Assembly: GCA_021800255.1 (NCBI GenBank)
Contig: JAJYZC010000002.1
Coordinates: forward strand, 1-64,000
Length of the DNA: 64,000 nt
Direction of reading: 5' to 3'
DNA from: Acidobacteriota bacterium
GTDB taxonomy: Bacteria > Acidobacteriota > Terriglobia > Terriglobales > Acidobacteriaceae
Under the pieces are notes generated by a model, which saw nothing but the letters and a program-made list of their open reading frames with translations, made no database searches and was not told the DNA's origin. This document shows positions 34,321-43,240 of the stretch, in pieces. The first letter of the stretch is position 1; every line of letters begins with the position of its first letter. A program made the translations under genes and the position numbers.

Positions 34321-35301
34321 CTAAGGCTTGGCGTGGGGGCGGGAATGCAGAGCCCGTTCCTTGTGCTGCTGCAACAACTGATCGAATTCGCTGCGGGACA
34401 TCTTCAGCTTTTCAGGATGGGCGTCGATCCACTTGGCGAAGGCGTCGTACTTGGCCACAGTCCAGCCGCCCTCGAACTGGCCGCCGTTTTTGCCTTCCTG
34501 GTTGAGCATGAAGTTGTATTCGTCGGTGAGATGCGTAAACTCCGCGGAGTTGATGGCTGCCCGGGCCATGATGGCGGGAATGAACAGCACGCCTTCCTGT
34601 GGTTTGCCCAATACCAGGTCTCCGGGCAGCACGATGGCATGACCGATGCGCACCGGCACGTTGATCCCGGTCAACTCCATGTTCTCCCACGCCGTGGGAT
34701 CGTAGCCTTTGTACATGCCGTTGAAATTTGGGATTTCGCGGCACTCCTGCTGATCCCGGATGCCGCCAAAGAAGATGAATCCAGCCAGCGTATGGCCGGC
34801 GATGCCGTTGGCCAGGTTGGAGCCAATCAGGGTCCCATACTGGATTTTGTCGAAGCCGTCGGCCACATAGACATCGCCTTGGCGCAGCATCGCGATAGGC
34901 CAACTGTTGGTGCCGATACCCCCGCCCATTACACGTCCTTCCGCTTTGCCCTCAGCCAGGATGGCTGTTCGCATATCGGGCCGGGTGGGCATGTATTGGG
35001 CGGTCAGCGCGCGGCCCACAATGGGCATAGCGTCGGTCATGTGCAGGGCATCCCAGCGGCCCTCGAATTGATTCCGGTAGCCGTGAGCTTCCAGATAGCC
35101 CCAGATGTCCTCAATACTCATGGAAGCGGCGCGCTTGAGCAGATCGCCGGGAACCTTCGGCCGTCCGTCGGGGAAACGGTCGCCCTTCCATTGCGACGTA
35201 TAGAAAAGAATCTGCGCTCTCGTCTGGCGAACCTGAGAGCAGGCGGGCGCAGCCGCCCAGGCCGCGGCAAGAATGAGCAGGCTCAAAATCGCTTTTTTCA
35301 T
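34321..35301 (-). CDS. Exported RraA-family protein
   Basis: The body matches the RraA/HMG-aldolase family: GDVYVADGFDKIQYGTLIGSNLANGIAGHTLAGFIFFGGIRDQQE (about residues 138-185) and VPVRIGHAIVLPGDLVLGKPQEGVLFIP. The GGIRD Arg-Asp pair and the GDVxxAD acidic residues needed for metal and substrate binding are present. Unlike cytoplasmic RraA, it has an N-terminal signal peptide (MKKAILSLLILAAAWAAAPACSQ) and a longer C-terminal tail, total 326 residues. It may be a secreted aldolase or decarboxylase; substrate unknown. Confidence 0.8.
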   Translation of the reverse strand: MKKAILSLLILAAAWAAAPACSQVRQTRAQILFYTSQWKGDRFPDGRPKVPGDLLKRAASMSIEDIWGYLEAHGYRNQFEGRWDALHMTDAMPIVGRALTAQYMPTRPDMRTAILAEGKAEGRVMGGGIGTNSWPIAMLRQGDVYVADGFDKIQYGTLIGSNLANGIAGHTLAGFIFFGGIRDQQECREIPNFNGMYKGYDPTAWENMELTGINVPVRIGHAIVLPGDLVLGKPQEGVLFIPAIMARAAINSAEFTHLTDEYNFMLNQEGKNGGQFEGGWTVAKYDAFAKWIDAHPEKLKMSRSEFDQLLQQHKERALHSRPHAKP

Positions 35302-35569
35302 TGCGGCTGTTCTCCTCGTTGAACGATCTGTGCTGTTCGTGGTGTGCGGATGCAGCCTTTACGGCTTCGCTCAAAAAATCTACTGAACGCGGGATCTCGG
35401 GCTGCTCCGTGCCACACACTAGATGGCGTGCATTGGGGGTGTCAAGACGAAAAGCTCTTTTCAACGCCGGCGCCGGGAAAACGGCGGCGCAGATTGAGTT
35501 CTGAAATCGTCGTCCGATCTTTGTTTTAGCGGTTCTGGGGTGAAGGCTGGTTCCGTCTTTATGAAGCGG

Positions 35570-35767
35570 TCAATTGCGGTGCGCAGCGTGGGCTTCGGCG
35601 GCAATGCGCTGGGCGAGCAGTTGCGACAACACCTTTTCCGGGCAGAGATGCCGCGCTTCCGCCCGGTCCAGTTCCTTCTCCGTCTCGATGCTTGAAGCGA
35701 TGGTCATAAAACAGTAAAGGCAACGAGTATTGTAGCTGCCGTTTTCGTTTTGGGTGCGGCTATACAT
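35570..35767 (-). CDS. Small conserved Cys-containing protein
   Basis: From the ATG at 35767 the product has 65 residues: MYSRTQNENGSYNTRCLYCFMTIASSIETEKELDRAEARHLCPEK. A CxxC with a later Cys and His (RHLCPEK) suggests metal binding. I remember similar small proteins from acidobacteria, all without function. The open frame extends upstream to 35986 but the extension has no family character. The gene is isolated. Confidence 0.6.
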   Translation of the reverse strand: MYSRTQNENGSYNTRCLYCFMTIASSIETEKELDRAEARHLCPEKVLSQLLAQRIAAEAHAAHRN

Positions 35768-36083
35768 GGCGTCTTGCGTCCACCACGAAAGATTGAACGA
35801 TGTTAGCCCGGCTTGGATTTCTGTTGTGTGACTGACATCACTCGGCTCTGTGACGCGCTGTTGATAGCTCGCCGCCGGAATGCGGCTGAGTGTTTCACCT
35901 GGAGAAATACTTGAGCAGCCTTCACGCGCACTTTCAGCAGGCGGCCGCGCAAGAGCGTGTGTTGGGGAAGCGCCGAACCGGCGCAACCCGCTCCCCGGCG
36001 AACGGAAAGCTGCTGGAAGTTAGTGTGCGTGCGCTGCTACCATTTTTGTTGGATAGAAGCAGGGGGCGCTTATCGTTTGCGCC
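35768..36083. other. Intergenic stretch, no gene seen
   Basis: The region separates two divergent genes. It contains no repeat or RNA that I recognise and should hold both promoters. Confidence 0.5.
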
Positions 36084-36632
36084 ATGGGAGTCAGAGTGCG
36101 TCGCATCTGTGTCGATATGGATGAGGTCATGGCCGACACCCTTGCCGAGCACCTGCGCCGCTATAACCAGACCTTCGACGAAAACGTTACCCCTCATGAC
36201 CTTGCAGGCAAGGGACTGTGGGAGATCACGCCCCCCGGCCGCCAGCAGCAGCTACGCGACTTTCTCGACGCAGAGGACTTTTTCGAGAATCTGGCTCTCA
36301 TGCCCGGCGCGCAGAAGGTTTTGAAAGACCTTTCCGCGCGTTTTGAGATCTTTATTGCCACGCAGGCCATGGCCGTCCCCAACTCGCTCGGCCCCAAGTA
36401 CCGCTGGTTGCAGCGGCATTTCCCGTTTATTCCGCCTACGCACTACGTCTTCTGCGGCAACAAATCCATCCTTCGCGCCGACTACCTGATCGACGACCAA
36501 CCCAAAAACCTGCTCTGCTTTGCAGGCCAGGGCTTGCTCTACACCGCCCCGCACAACTTGGCCGTCACGGGCTTCGTGCGCGTGAACAACTGGCAGGAGG
36601 TGGGCGAATATTTCGCCCCGATTCACGATTGA
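36084..36632 (+). CDS. 5'(3')-deoxyribonucleotidase-like HAD phosphatase
   Basis: The 182-residue protein has the HAD motif I RICVDMDEVMADT with the two catalytic Asp residues, motif II FIATQAM and motif III-IV region KSILRADYLIDDQPKN. This is the NT5C type, which dephosphorylates deoxyribonucleoside monophosphates. Length and order match the family. It precedes a metallophosphoesterase gene by 50 bases. Confidence 0.87.
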   Translation: MGVRVRRICVDMDEVMADTLAEHLRRYNQTFDENVTPHDLAGKGLWEITPPGRQQQLRDFLDAEDFFENLALMPGAQKVLKDLSARFEIFIATQAMAVPNSLGPKYRWLQRHFPFIPPTHYVFCGNKSILRADYLIDDQPKNLLCFAGQGLLYTAPHNLAVTGFVRVNNWQEVGEYFAPIHD

Positions 36633-36681
36633 GGACCGCAGGGCCCCTCGCGGGCGTGAGACGGAAGAATTACCATGAAGT

Positions 36682-37569
36682 GTGGCGCACACTCACACCT
36701 TCCCCAGAGGGCCGATCACCCGCCGCCGCTTCCTCAAGGCGGGTATCTGCGGCGCGGCAGGCCTGACGCTTTATGCGGGCGAAATCGCGCGTCACTGGAT
36801 CGAAATCACCCGCCGCGACATGGTTCTGCGCGGCCTGCCTGCGGCCTTTGACGGCCTGCGCGTAGCGCAACTCAGCGACATCCATCTGGACGAATTCACG
36901 GAGCCTTTTTTTCTCCGCCAGGCGATTGGCTGCATTAACGCGCTGCATCCCGACCTGGTATTTCTGACCGGGGACTACGTAACCCACCAGCTTGGAATGC
37001 ATAAATTTGCAGTAGGAGAGGCCTGGCAATGCGCCAACATCCTGCAAGAACTCAAATGCCGCCGCATCTACGCCATCCTCGGCAACCATGACGTGCTGGT
37101 AGGAGCAAAACAGGTGACGGAAGCGTTGACGGCCAACGGCATCACAGTGCTCGTCAACTCCTATCTGCCCATCGAACGCGGAGGCAGCCGATTCTGGCTG
37201 GCCGGACTCGACGAACCGGGAGTCGGCCATCCGCGTCCGGAGTTGGCGGTGCCGGAGTCCATCCGCAACCTACCCCATGAACCCGTCGTGCTGATGTGCC
37301 ATGCGCCCGATTATGCCGACGATCTTATCACCCATCCGGCGGGCCAAGCCGTGAACGTGATGCTGGCCGGCCACACCCATGGCGGTCAGGTTCGGTTGCC
37401 GTTTGTAGGGGCTTTGGTGCTGCCTCCGCTGGGCAAAAAGTACGTCGAGGGAAGTTTTACTGTAGGCTCCATGCAGCTTTACGTCAATCGCGGCCTGGGC
37501 ACCGTCGGCCTTCCTTTCCGGTTCGATTGCCCCCCTGAAATCACATTGCACACGCTGCGCCGAAGCTAA
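36682..37569 (+). CDS. Tat-exported metallophosphoesterase (YkuE-like)
   Basis: A twin-arginine signal (ITRRRFLKAGICGAAGLTLY) opens the 295-residue protein, whose start is a GTG at 36682. Metal-binding motifs are in order: LSDIHLDEF, FLTGDYV, ILGNHDVL, LMCHAPD and LAGHTHGGQ. The family hydrolyses phosphomonoesters or diesters and YkuE-type members sit at the membrane exterior. The substrate is unknown. It could be co-transcribed with the nucleotidase upstream. Confidence 0.88.
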   Translation: MAHTHTFPRGPITRRRFLKAGICGAAGLTLYAGEIARHWIEITRRDMVLRGLPAAFDGLRVAQLSDIHLDEFTEPFFLRQAIGCINALHPDLVFLTGDYVTHQLGMHKFAVGEAWQCANILQELKCRRIYAILGNHDVLVGAKQVTEALTANGITVLVNSYLPIERGGSRFWLAGLDEPGVGHPRPELAVPESIRNLPHEPVVLMCHAPDYADDLITHPAGQAVNVMLAGHTHGGQVRLPFVGALVLPPLGKKYVEGSFTVGSMQLYVNRGLGTVGLPFRFDCPPEITLHTLRRS

Positions 37570-37625
37570 GCTTTTCCGTTCCGTCATGCGGTGGGGTGGT
37601 CTTCCCTTGTTCAGTAAAAGAGGCA

Positions 37626-37720
37626 GAGTCCCCGCGGACGTTTTTGTCCGCGGGGACTCCAGGAGACACCAACCCTGCGCAGACCAGGATGCACGGCCCG
37701 GCTTTGTGCAAGCCGGGCCG
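37626..37720. repeat. Two strong hairpins between convergent genes
   Basis: GAGTCCCCGCGGAC (37626-37639) pairs exactly with 37646-37659 around GTTTTT, and CGGCCCGGCT (37694-37703) pairs exactly with 37711-37720. They lie between the ends of two convergent genes and probably stop or protect both transcripts. No clear T-run follows either. Confidence 0.65.
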
Positions 37721-37732
37721 CCGCCCGGCCTT

Positions 37733-39280
37733 TTACTGTCCGGCCTGGTTGGTTTGCAGCACCACGTAGGCCGTACCCTGATTCGACCACACCAGGAGCA
37801 AAACATCCTGGCCCGCGGGGATGGACTGAACCTCGCTCATAAAGCTGTCAACGCTGTCGACGGGATGACGATCGACCTCCATGATTACGTCGCCGGACTG
37901 AAGTCCTGCGAGGTCAGCAGGGCTGCCGGAAGCTACATGCTCGACGACCACTCCGTGAACCGACGCGGGTACGTTGAGCTGCTGGCGCACACCGGAAGTG
38001 AGGTCGCTGGGGGTGATGCCGAGCCTCGCGTGTTGCGATGATCCCGCTCCGGAGTTCTGGGCTTCTTCGCCGTTGCCGTGGTACTGGCCCACAGTAGCTT
38101 TGAGTGTTAGCGGTTTGCCATTGCGGAGAATGCCCAGATTGATGGCCGTGCCGGGAGCCATCTCGCTGACCATAACCTGCAGATCGGTGGCGTCGGTGAT
38201 TCCCTTTCCGTTGATCGACCGTATGACGTCGCCCCTCTGGAAACCGGCGCGGGAAGCGGGCGTGTCAGGGCTTACCTGGTCAACCAGAGCGCCGGAAGCC
38301 GCGGGCAGGTCGAAGAATTTCGCATTTTGGGGTGTGATATTGGTGATGTCGATGCCCAGGAAGCCATGTTCGACCTTGCCTGTCTTGATGATTTCGTTGA
38401 CGTAGTGCTGGGCGAGGTCGGATGGAATGGCAAAGCCGGCGCCAGCGAAGGAGCCGCTATTGGAATAAATGAAGGTGTTGATTCCGATCACGCGGCCGTA
38501 GGCGTCGACGAGCGGTCCGCCGGAGTTGCCGGGGTTGATGGCGGCGTCGGTCTGAATGTAATCCTTCGGAGCGCGCAAATTGTTACTGGGACTGACTCCG
38601 CGATGGGTCGCGCTCACAATGCCGCGGGTGACGGAAAAGCTCAATTCGCCAAAAGGATTGCCAAACGCCATTACCGCTTCGCCGTCCTCGAGTTTGGCGG
38701 AGTCGCCCCAGGAAACCGTGGGCAGGTTGGTGGCGTTGATTTTGATTACGGCCAGGTCATCGAGCTTGTCGACACCCACGACTTTGGCAGCGTAGACCTG
38801 CCGGTTGTGCAGAGTGACCTCGATGGTCTTGGCGCCTGCAACGACGTGATGATTGGTCACGATGTAGCCATCCGGCGAAATGATGAACCCGCTGCCGATG
38901 GCTTCCTGGTATTGCGGCTTCTGATTCTGGCCGTTGCCGGGACCGAAAAAGAAGAAGTGGCGGAATTCGGGGGGGATTTCATTGGGGTTGATGCCGCCGA
39001 AGCCCTGGCTTGCGTTCTGGTCTTGGTTGACCGTGGCCGTCACTTCGATGTCAACCACAGCCGGCATGACGTGATGAACCACCGCTTCAACGGCGTTGTC
39101 GACGGTAACCAAAGGCGCGATTTCGTTTGCGCTCAGAGGCGACTCGGCGCTGCGGGTAGCAGCTTGCGCTACGTTGTGTCCGAGCAGGAATATTGCGGAG
39201 AAGGCCAGGACCGCTACGACAGCCGCGGGAAGAATCCATCCTGTCAGCTTTGCTACTAAGGAATTAGTTTTTGTTGACAT
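37733..39280 (-). CDS. DegP/HtrA-family periplasmic serine protease
   Basis: The 515-residue protein has an N-terminal membrane anchor or signal (about 14-40), a trypsin-like domain with the triad His145 (VTNHHVV), Asp175 (KLDDLAV) and Ser253 (INPGNSGGP), and two PDZ domains (about 310-390 and 420-505). It degrades and chaperones misfolded envelope proteins. A longer than usual loop (about 85-120) with Asn/Gln and Phe-rich parts precedes the His. The M56 gene ends 31 bases upstream on the same strand. Confidence 0.93.
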   Translation of the reverse strand: MSTKTNSLVAKLTGWILPAAVVAVLAFSAIFLLGHNVAQAATRSAESPLSANEIAPLVTVDNAVEAVVHHVMPAVVDIEVTATVNQDQNASQGFGGINPNEIPPEFRHFFFFGPGNGQNQKPQYQEAIGSGFIISPDGYIVTNHHVVAGAKTIEVTLHNRQVYAAKVVGVDKLDDLAVIKINATNLPTVSWGDSAKLEDGEAVMAFGNPFGELSFSVTRGIVSATHRGVSPSNNLRAPKDYIQTDAAINPGNSGGPLVDAYGRVIGINTFIYSNSGSFAGAGFAIPSDLAQHYVNEIIKTGKVEHGFLGIDITNITPQNAKFFDLPAASGALVDQVSPDTPASRAGFQRGDVIRSINGKGITDATDLQVMVSEMAPGTAINLGILRNGKPLTLKATVGQYHGNGEEAQNSGAGSSQHARLGITPSDLTSGVRQQLNVPASVHGVVVEHVASGSPADLAGLQSGDVIMEVDRHPVDSVDSFMSEVQSIPAGQDVLLLVWSNQGTAYVVLQTNQAGQ

Positions 39281-39311
39281 TGCTTTATCTCCAGAGGGTT
39301 GAAATGACTGT

Positions 39312-40964
39312 TTACAGTTGGATCACAAGCCAGCCGTCAGCGATGGGAACCTTAGCGGCTGATGTGGATGCGGAAATTGCGGGATAAACTCTGCATATCA
39401 AGCGGGTAAAGGAGATGCGGATGCGGGGCATGCGCCCGGCCGCCGCGCCGGCCTGAGCCTCTTGGCCGTGAGCGCCTGCCGCGGATGCTTCTGCATCCGC
39501 TTCCGTAGCAGCTTGCACCTGCTCCCAGGTGGTGAGCACAAACCATTCTTGCGCTTGAACGGGGTGCGGCGGTTGGTTGGCGGTTGGCCGCGATGCGGAC
39601 ATTCGCGCCTTCAGCCGCGCCTGCGGCGGCGCGCCGGCGCTGGGCTCAATGAACGCCGTCTCCCAGGCACGCGCGGAGATCGATGAGGCCGGTGCGCGAT
39701 GGACCACGATCGGCGTTTCGGCAGCGGACGCGCGACGCGCCGGAATGGCAACTGAACCCACGGAGTGGAATCGCGAGGCAACACGGATGATCTTGGCTGA
39801 CTCATTCTTTCCATGATTTGCGCTGAGCACATGCGCCAGCCCTGGCTGTGCCGCCGCCGGCTGTTGCGCCGCTTCTACGCTTGGCGCCGGGCTCCGCGCC
39901 GGAACGAAGGCTACCAACTGCGGACAACGGGCAAATTCCACCGAGCCGAAGACCAACCCGCAGCCCAGCGCGGCCAGGAGAGCGCGGGTTACCCAGGGAC
40001 TCAACACGGGTGTGCGCTTGAGAATGCGGTGGACGCGCTGAGCCAACTCGGGGCGCCGTTGCCAGACCCCCAGCGAGAGGGCTTCGGCGCGCCTTTCAAT
40101 ACCGCGCTCGGCGAGGCTGGCGAGGCAGGCTGCGTAGGCGCGCGGCGCACAGGTAACCCGCACCACTCCGTCGTCGCAGGCCATCTCCCGCTCCCGGCAC
40201 AGGCGGCGCTCGATCCAGATTAGCGCCGGGTTCAGAGGAAACAGGATCAGGCAAAGCTTTTGCAAGAGATTGGTCCAATCGTCGCGCCGGCGCAGATGCT
40301 CGGTCTCGTGCAGGACTACCTGCTGGAGTTCTTCCCCGCTCAGGCGAGGCAAAAGCCAATGAGGAATGAGGATGCGCGGCGCCCAAAAACCGATCACGCT
40401 AGGCCGGTCGAGCTCCTGCGTTGTGCAGACTTGAATGGAACGCCGGCCCCGCCGCGCGGCTGAGCCGGGCTGCAGTGCAGGCGAAAGCACTGGAGGCAGG
40501 TCGCCAGGCGCAATGGGGACGGCCGTTCTCCAGAGCCTGCGCAAGCGCAAGGAGTGCAACCCCAGGTCCACGGCGCGCAGCAGCGACGCGGCAATCCACA
40601 GCGCGCCCAGGACCAGGCTCCAGCGAATGTCCAATTGCAGCCATGGCTTAGGCGGCGCCGCGGCCAGGCTGGAAGGGACGCCGCTGGCGGCATGCGCGCC
40701 GAAGCTCAAGAGCATGGGCAGAAAGGGAAGCGAGAGAACCGCGGCAAAGCCTGCGGCCCACACCGCGAAGCGGTGCGCAGCCGGCGTGCGGGGAGCCAGC
40801 CGCAGGCAGACAGCCAAACCACACGCCACGGCAACGCCTTGCCAGGCCGCCGTTACCACCATCGGCGCCGCGGCCCGAGAAAACGCCTGGAAGGCTGAGG
40901 GCAGCCAGTGGGCCACGGCCGCAAGCAGCCACCGTATGACATCGGCAATGAAGGTCTTGTCCAC
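39312..40964 (-). CDS. M56-family (BlaR1-like) membrane metallopeptidase
   Basis: The 550-residue protein has four predicted membrane helices in the first 330 residues and the zinc motif HETEH (His219, Glu220, His223) in VVLHETEHLRRRDDW, followed by CREREMACDDGVV. The C-terminal 200 residues are low complexity, with no penicillin-binding sensor domain. Members sense a signal and cleave the partner BlaI-type repressor. The partner gene lies 16 bases upstream. Signal unknown. Confidence 0.87.
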   Translation of the reverse strand: MDKTFIADVIRWLLAAVAHWLPSAFQAFSRAAAPMVVTAAWQGVAVACGLAVCLRLAPRTPAAHRFAVWAAGFAAVLSLPFLPMLLSFGAHAASGVPSSLAAAPPKPWLQLDIRWSLVLGALWIAASLLRAVDLGLHSLRLRRLWRTAVPIAPGDLPPVLSPALQPGSAARRGRRSIQVCTTQELDRPSVIGFWAPRILIPHWLLPRLSGEELQQVVLHETEHLRRRDDWTNLLQKLCLILFPLNPALIWIERRLCREREMACDDGVVRVTCAPRAYAACLASLAERGIERRAEALSLGVWQRRPELAQRVHRILKRTPVLSPWVTRALLAALGCGLVFGSVEFARCPQLVAFVPARSPAPSVEAAQQPAAAQPGLAHVLSANHGKNESAKIIRVASRFHSVGSVAIPARRASAAETPIVVHRAPASSISARAWETAFIEPSAGAPPQARLKARMSASRPTANQPPHPVQAQEWFVLTTWEQVQAATEADAEASAAGAHGQEAQAGAAAGRMPRIRISFTRLICRVYPAISASTSAAKVPIADGWLVIQL

Positions 40965-40980
40965 GCTCTATTCCTCGGCT

Positions 40981-41409
40981 TTACGACTCGTTCGCCTTGG
41001 CAGGATTCGCATCGCCGGCCTGGCCGCTGTCCGGCGCTGTTTCCAGAATTGCTTCCTTGAGCCGCTGCAACTCCTCCGCTGTGATCTCGCCGTCATCGAG
41101 CAGAGACAGAAGCAGCCGCTCGCGTGAGTTGCCGAAAAAGCGGCTCAGCACCCGGCGCACCTCCGACCGGCTGGCCTCTTCTTCTAAGATGCAGGGCCGG
41201 TAGATGAACGCACGGCCCTCCTGGCGGTGCGCAACGTAGCCCTTTTGCTCCAGAATACGGATCGTCGTCAGCACCGAGTTATAAGCTAACGGCTCGCCTG
41301 CCGGCATGGCGGCGACAAGACCGGTTACTGCCGACTCGCCGCGCCGCCAAAGAATCTTCATCAGTCTCAGCTCGGCTTCAGTGAGCGTGTTAGATTTTTT
41401 CGGCGGCAT
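40981..41409 (-). CDS. BlaI/MecI-family transcriptional repressor
   Basis: The 142-residue protein is a winged-helix repressor: LTEAELRLMKILWRRGESAVTGLVAAM, then YNSVLTTIRILEQKGYVAHRQEGRAFIYRP. The C-terminal dimerisation part contains ALVSRFF-like RRVLSRFFGNSRERLLLSLL, where partner proteases cut. Its start has AAAGAG upstream. It should repress its own operon with the M56 gene through the palindrome at 41478-41493, and be inactivated by M56 cleavage. Confidence 0.9.
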   Translation of the reverse strand: MPPKKSNTLTEAELRLMKILWRRGESAVTGLVAAMPAGEPLAYNSVLTTIRILEQKGYVAHRQEGRAFIYRPCILEEEASRSEVRRVLSRFFGNSRERLLLSLLDDGEITAEELQRLKEAILETAPDSGQAGDANPAKANES

Positions 41410-41477
41410 ATATATCTCTTTGATTTCATTTGGAATAGATCCATAACCGGGATCAATTCCACTGTCTATGGACGAAC

Positions 41478-41493
41478 AACTAAAGGATTAGTT
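41478..41493. promoter_or_regulatory. Probable BlaI-type operator
   Basis: AACTAA-AGGA-TTAGTT is a perfect inverted repeat about 70 bases before the blaI start. The ACTAA/TTAGT halves resemble known BlaI-type boxes. Position in the promoter region supports autorepression; the call is an inference. Confidence 0.5.
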
Positions 41494-41649
41494 AGCCGCA
41501 AAGAAGAGAAAAACGAGGTTTTTGGGACATGGCTGCCGGAGGGTCTTGTGCTCTTTCACGATCCTGCCGTCCGCCTTTATGCCTGGCGAGCATGGCGTGC
41601 TTTCTCAGGTCCTCCGCCATGGTGGAGGACCCCGGCTGTCAAAAACCTG

Positions 41650-41752
41650 GGTCTCTGACCGCTTGATTTTGCACCACCTGGGGTAACCCAGGTCCCCTTT
41701 GGAACCCGGGAAAGCACGAACGCGAAGGAACGAATCCAGGCGGTCAAAAACC
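41650..41752. repeat. 104-bp palindromic repeat, copy 2
   Basis: GGTCTCTGACCGC and GCGGTCAAAAACC form the ends. The inner order CTTGATTTTGC, ACCTGGGGTAACCCAGGT, GGGAAAGCACGAAC and GAAGGAACGAAT matches 30957-31060. It lies beyond the stop of the carboxypeptidase-regulatory-like gene. A further hairpin (GGTCCTCC with GGAGGACC, about 41608-41631) is just outside. Confidence 0.85.
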
Positions 41753-41814
41753 TAGCGGACGGCGGGCCGGGAGGCGTTGCCTTCCCGGTCTGAAACGGTG
41801 AATGAACAACCCCA

Positions 41815-42978
41815 TCAGGGAAACTGCCGGCGCAGGGTGGCGCGATGACCGGGCGCATGCGTGGTGAACGCCGGCAGCACGAACTCCCGGAGCATATCCG
41901 TGCCGGCCATGCCACCGATTTCGATCAGCGTGTTCGTAAAGATCAGACCTGCGCCCTCGTTCGACTCCGGATAATAAACATTCGCCAGGCCGCCGGCAGC
42001 GACGTCTCCCAAAATATGCGAGAAGTCGACCTCGTTGCGGCCGTTGTCGCCACGGCAGATGAAGGCCGATTTGATCGCGTAGAGGACGCGCGAGCGCGTG
42101 CTGCCCGTGCCTTTGTAGAAATAGCGCGGATCTTGGTGGAACAGCGACGGCAGGAGCGCGCTGCCAATCATCCGGCTGCCGAAGTCGTTGGCGTACTGCG
42201 CACCAAATCGCTTGCCGAAGCCACTGAACCCGGAGCCGTACCCAGGATACATATTCTGATGCTGCTCGGCGCCGGCCACCGCCGCAGCGCCCGCAAAGGT
42301 GATGGGATCGATCTCCGAACGAAAGGCAAGCGCGAATTTCTGCCGCGCGTTGAGATGCGGCGTGTTCCATGCGTACACCGAGTAGAAGTTTGGGATAACG
42401 CCCAACACGCGCTGGCTCTCCTCCGCGTGCACCTCTGTTTCTGCGATCTGCTCCGGGTTAGCGAAGACGCGCACCGCGGTAACACCAGTAGTGAGCTCGA
42501 GCACTACTCCCGGCACAAACTTGGTCTGGCCGGGTTGGAGCACGATCACCGGTGATTCATACGTGCTCATGCCAGTCCTGGTGACCGTCAGCTTGTAGCT
42601 TCCCGGAGGCAGTCCGGAAAAGGTGAATTGCCCTTCTGGCCCGGACTTGAGGACACGCTGGCCTGCCTGTCCGTGCAGCACCGCGCGCGCACCTTGCACT
42701 ACATCACCGTTGGTGTCTAAGACAGTGCCGGCAATTGTCGCCGGTGCGGCAGGCTGGGAGGGGTCGCTGGCGGAGTCCTGAGCGGTGATCGCCGGGGAAC
42801 TCGATCCGGGCGCGTCCGGAAGATTCTTTTGGGCGCCCCGCGCGAACTGGGGCAGCGTCCAGCCCGCCAACACAAGCGCAAGCGCGGCGCCCCCGGGCAA
42901 GACCATCCGCAGACGATCTGAAGCGTGATGAAGGAAAGGCACCCGAACTCCTCGGAAGGTCTTCTTACTACGGTTCAT
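41815..42978 (-). CDS. Exported carboxypeptidase-regulatory-like protein
   Basis: From ATG 42978 the product has about 387 residues with a signal or anchor (about 25-48), then a carboxypeptidase regulatory-like (CarboxypepD_reg) beta sandwich: TIAGTVLDTNGDVVQGARAVLHG ... GQFTFSGLPPGSYKLTVTRTGM. The second half (from NFYSVYAWNTPHLNARQKF) is a helical region seen in many acidobacterial proteins with this N-terminal domain. No TonB-dependent barrel follows. Envelope location is likely; function unknown. The IS1-type transposon inserted upstream of this gene. Confidence 0.75.
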   Translation of the reverse strand: MNRSKKTFRGVRVPFLHHASDRLRMVLPGGAALALVLAGWTLPQFARGAQKNLPDAPGSSSPAITAQDSASDPSQPAAPATIAGTVLDTNGDVVQGARAVLHGQAGQRVLKSGPEGQFTFSGLPPGSYKLTVTRTGMSTYESPVIVLQPGQTKFVPGVVLELTTGVTAVRVFANPEQIAETEVHAEESQRVLGVIPNFYSVYAWNTPHLNARQKFALAFRSEIDPITFAGAAAVAGAEQHQNMYPGYGSGFSGFGKRFGAQYANDFGSRMIGSALLPSLFHQDPRYFYKGTGSTRSRVLYAIKSAFICRGDNGRNEVDFSHILGDVAAGGLANVYYPESNEGAGLIFTNTLIEIGGMAGTDMLREFVLPAFTTHAPGHRATLRRQFP

Positions 42979-43240
42979 CCAGAGCAGAGCAGCCGGCCCC
43001 CCAACATCCCGCCTGGAGGCGAGATGCCAGTTTTTATAGGACGGTTGCCAGGGGCGGAGGTAATCCGCCCGCGAATGCATGACCTCTCTTTCATTGAATT
43101 ACCATAGCCTGCGCCGCTTGCCGCAACGAAACCGGCGCCCCCAGCCGACGCCGGAGCGGACGCCAGCGTAGTTTTGGTAGTGGGTCAGTTTGAATTTCTC
43201 TGCGCTTGCGACGTTTCGCCAGATGGATCACACTGAAATC

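Noticed and set aside
34278-34505. ATG behind GGGAGG antisense to the RraA-like gene end
   Set aside because: Good ribosome site, but the translation becomes Arg/Ser/Thr-rich shadow after 20 residues.
38327-39259. 310-codon plus frame opposite the DegP gene
   Set aside because: Composition is that of a shadow, and the protease reading frame is complete with triad and PDZ domains.
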